Source of the DNA: PLOWO2-12-38-17 sp963709355
Lineage (GTDB): Bacteria; Planctomycetota; Brocadiia; Brocadiales; Brocadiaceae
Direction of reading: 5' to 3'
NCBI GenBank assembly: GCA_963709355.1
Contig: CAVPVY010000005.1
Coordinates: 2,046,001 to 2,110,000 of the forward strand
Length of the DNA: 64,000 nt
The translations under genes and the position numbers were made by a program. This document shows, in pieces, positions 62,123-64,000 of the stretch (positions are counted from its first letter, which is position 1; the number at the start of each line of letters is the position of its first letter). The notes under the pieces were generated by a model, which was given only the letters and a program-made list of their open reading frames with translations, was not told where the DNA came from and did no database searches.

Positions 62123-64000
62123 TGCTTTACCTCTTCCTTTTCTGATAATAACTTCCACATTACACGTGATGCAGCAACTAAACCAAGGCGTTTATGCTTT
62201 AAGAGCATATCATCTAGTTCATTTTGCAATTGTTTTAACTGATTTTCTTCCTCAGATCTGAAATAGATAACCTGTTCACGCTCAGTCCCATCTGATTGTG
62301 TAATAGCCAAACGAATTCCAGTACTAGTTTTTGTATTCTTTACCTTGGTAAAGATAATGCTTTCCACATGGTGAAATCTTGTTATTAATTGGGTTAATTC
62401 CTGATTAAACGTATCTTCTTCTATATCATGCCATTTGCTGGGAGGCTTTAATGCAAGATAGCTTCCTAAAGACTCAATCCATTCATCTTCGGGTAAATTA
62501 TCATCCATGAGTCTTAGACAAAAGGCCTTAAGTTTCGGTTCTGTGATGCTCATTAAAACTCGCACAGACCGTTCGGCAAGCGTTTGTCTGACTTGAGAAA
62601 AAGATCCTGTAACAGAAAATGAATCCTGCAACTGTTTCTTAAGGCGCTCTTTTAGCTCAGGATAAGCAGATTTCAATTCATCGAGCGCTTTTTTAAGTCT
62701 TTTTACAAAGTCTCGAATTAATTCGCTCTTTACATTACTATCTACAGTAAATGCCTCAAATCCACAGGCTTTCGGCAAATCATCGAAAAGAAGCTTAGCC
62801 GGTTCCCGTGCCGAAAGTATTACGTCTCGAACTGCTAATGCTTCTTGAGAAAGTTTCTTTGTGTTATGCACGTAACTAGGCAATTTTGCAATAAACATAC
62901 AAAGAGGTCTCACCACATCAAGAAGTTCAGACTTTTTGTTTTCAGAAGTTTTTAACTCAATTATCGTAAGAAGCTTTTCAAACAAATCCACCCTAATTCC
63001 TTCAATTTTACAATATTGAATTTCAAAACATTCTGGTGCTTTAATCAAGCGAAGAAATTCCTCGACACCGACTGATTTCAAAAAAGTTTCATCTTCGTAG
63101 AGGGCTATTTCATTTTGATTGGCAATTACAAAAATAGCGAGCAAAATAGGAATAATTCCATTCCGTACACCGTAAGGAGGTTTCTTAAGAGTAGTAAAAA
63201 TTTCTAAGAGTGGTATCTTACTATCAGACTTTTTTTTAACAATCTCTTCAATTTTCCTAAGCGTAGGTATTATATAGCATGGATCCTCTCTTTTTGACGA
63301 TGGGATAACGATTTTCCAATCTTTACCATATTGTTGGTGGATACCAGCCGCTTTAAGAAATGATAGATAAATGGACATTTCAGGTGGTTTTTTATTTGGT
63401 TCCATGCCTAAAAAAGGTTTTGAAGCTGCTGTAAGCATCCTTTCTATTAAACGCATCCGTGCTGCTGCTGCCGAGGAACTTATTGAATGTCTATTAACTA
63501 ATTCGTTCTTAATCCGTGGTGCATTAAAATATACTTTATCGCAAATATCTGATAAAGTTGAAAGAAGTTCACGCCCAGAAGAGATTTTGAGCTTATTGTT
63601 TTGCAAATACCATTCTAACGATAATTGCCTCGTTAATTGTCGTAAACCAATAAAATCCTGGATTCGACTTTCAAAAGACATTCGAGAAGCATCTCTCTGA
63701 CGGGAGACCTCCTCAGCAGCAAAGCGATCTGTATTCAATTCTGGAGTATTATTAGCGACCCATTCCCAACGCTTTGCTTCTTGCAGTAACCCTGTCAATG
63801 TGTTTAATGGAGGTGGTATAGCAATAAGAACTTCTGGCCGATACTTGAGTTCTGGTTGCATAACAAGCTTCAGAGCGAGAGAGCGCTCTTCAGGCGTTTC
63901 ACAGAGCGGCACAATAATTGTTCCATCAGCATCAGAGGTTATTGTTTTAAAAACTGTAACCAATTCTGCTACAGAGCAATAACGCACTTCAAAATAGCGA
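62119..64000 (-). CDS. PglY/BrxC-like protein, C-terminal part (runs off right edge)
   Basis: At least 626 residues; the frame is open to the window end, so the start is outside. No Walker motif is in the visible part. Regions such as IFTTLKKPPYGVRNGIIPILLAIF, LPSYVHNTKKLSQEALAVRDVILSAREPAKLLFDDLP and ARMRLIERMLTAASKPFLGM recall the C-terminal two-thirds of PglY/BrxC-type ATPases of the phage-growth-limitation and BREX families. This memory-based match is moderate; other large defence ATPases are possible. It overlaps the PAPS-reductase gene (ATGA), so all are one operon. Confidence 0.5.
   Translation of the reverse strand, partial: RYFEVRYCSVAELVTVFKTITSDADGTIIVPLCETPEERSLALKLVMQPELKYRPEVLIAIPPPLNTLTGLLQEAKRWEWVANNTPELNTDRFAAEEVSRQRDASRMSFESRIQDFIGLRQLTRQLSLEWYLQNNKLKISSGRELLSTLSDICDKVYFNAPRIKNELVNRHSISSSAAAARMRLIERMLTAASKPFLGMEPNKKPPEMSIYLSFLKAAGIHQQYGKDWKIVIPSSKREDPCYIIPTLRKIEEIVKKKSDSKIPLLEIFTTLKKPPYGVRNGIIPILLAIFVIANQNEIALYEDETFLKSVGVEEFLRLIKAPECFEIQYCKIEGIRVDLFEKLLTIIELKTSENKKSELLDVVRPLCMFIAKLPSYVHNTKKLSQEALAVRDVILSAREPAKLLFDDLPKACGFEAFTVDSNVKSELIRDFVKRLKKALDELKSAYPELKERLKKQLQDSFSVTGSFSQVRQTLAERSVRVLMSITEPKLKAFCLRLMDDNLPEDEWIESLGSYLALKPPSKWHDIEEDTFNQELTQLITRFHHVESIIFTKVKNTKTSTGIRLAITQSDGTEREQVIYFRSEEENQLKQLQNELDDMLLKHKRLGLVAASRVMWKLLSEKEEVKQ

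Noticed and set aside
52488..64000. Complete BREX or complete Dnd system
   Set aside because: No PglZ, BrxL, PglX, DndB, DndD or DndE is visible inside the window, so a full named system cannot be claimed.

Overview
The window is a low-GC bacterial chromosome segment that most resembles an anammox planctomycete (Brocadiales). The best pointer is an eight-heme hydroxylamine-oxidoreductase-like cytochrome c (16040-17668). Supporting context is a TMTC-like membrane/TPR protein, a large glycan and sulfotransferase locus, and many toxin-antitoxin and repeat remnants. This assignment is inference from gene content; no rRNA or tRNA gene was found.

Left part (1-13 kb) is core metabolism: the N-terminal part of argS, a secreted unknown, a PD-(D/E)XK-type protein, and then a minus-strand operon aroF / flavin-nucleotide-binding protein / aminotransferase / trpS. 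Upstream of aroF is a complete attenuator: promoter, a 14-codon leader peptide with six Phe/Tyr/Trp codons, a terminator hairpin, and a mutually exclusive antiterminator pairing. A membrane/TPR protein, glyS and a UDP-sugar dehydrogenase follow.

The 13-20 kb stretch is mosaic. It holds a secreted laminin-G-like protein, small cassette-like genes each followed by an attC-like hairpin (integron-type remnants), the octaheme cytochrome, a GH114 protein and a broken DUF4145 gene. A short direct repeat made from the 3' end of the laminin-G-like gene bounds most of it. At 20-26 kb is a chrB-led cluster with two beta-barrel proteins, a small protein, an MFS carrier and an ethylbenzene-dehydrogenase-like heme-binding protein. 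A three-gene ferric-iron-type ABC importer follows (26-29.7 kb), flanked by inverted copies of a short repeat.

The 30-49 kb region is a surface-glycan locus, nearly all on the minus strand: a WlbA-WlbB fusion, GT4 glycosyltransferases, an ABC-exporter-like protein with a decayed ATPase, five sulfotransferase genes in a row plus a deacetylase-sulfotransferase fusion, an O-antigen-ligase-like protein, and a duplicated 130-bp gene fragment.

The 49-64 kb region is a defence island. Three toxin-antitoxin pairs are separated by two copies of a 370-bp repeat that carries the C-terminal end of a type IIG methyltransferase. Next comes a minus-strand operon that runs off the right edge: a PglY/BrxC-like protein (partial), a PAPS-reductase-family ATP pyrophosphatase, a DptF-like P-loop ATPase (interrupted), a DptG-like protein and a 1750-residue DptH-like FtsK/HerA translocase. 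It looks like a phosphorothioate-linked restriction module joined to a BREX-type component.

At least eight single-base frame breaks occur in otherwise good genes, and all are extra-base (+1) events. Either the assembly has insertion errors or these genes are decaying.
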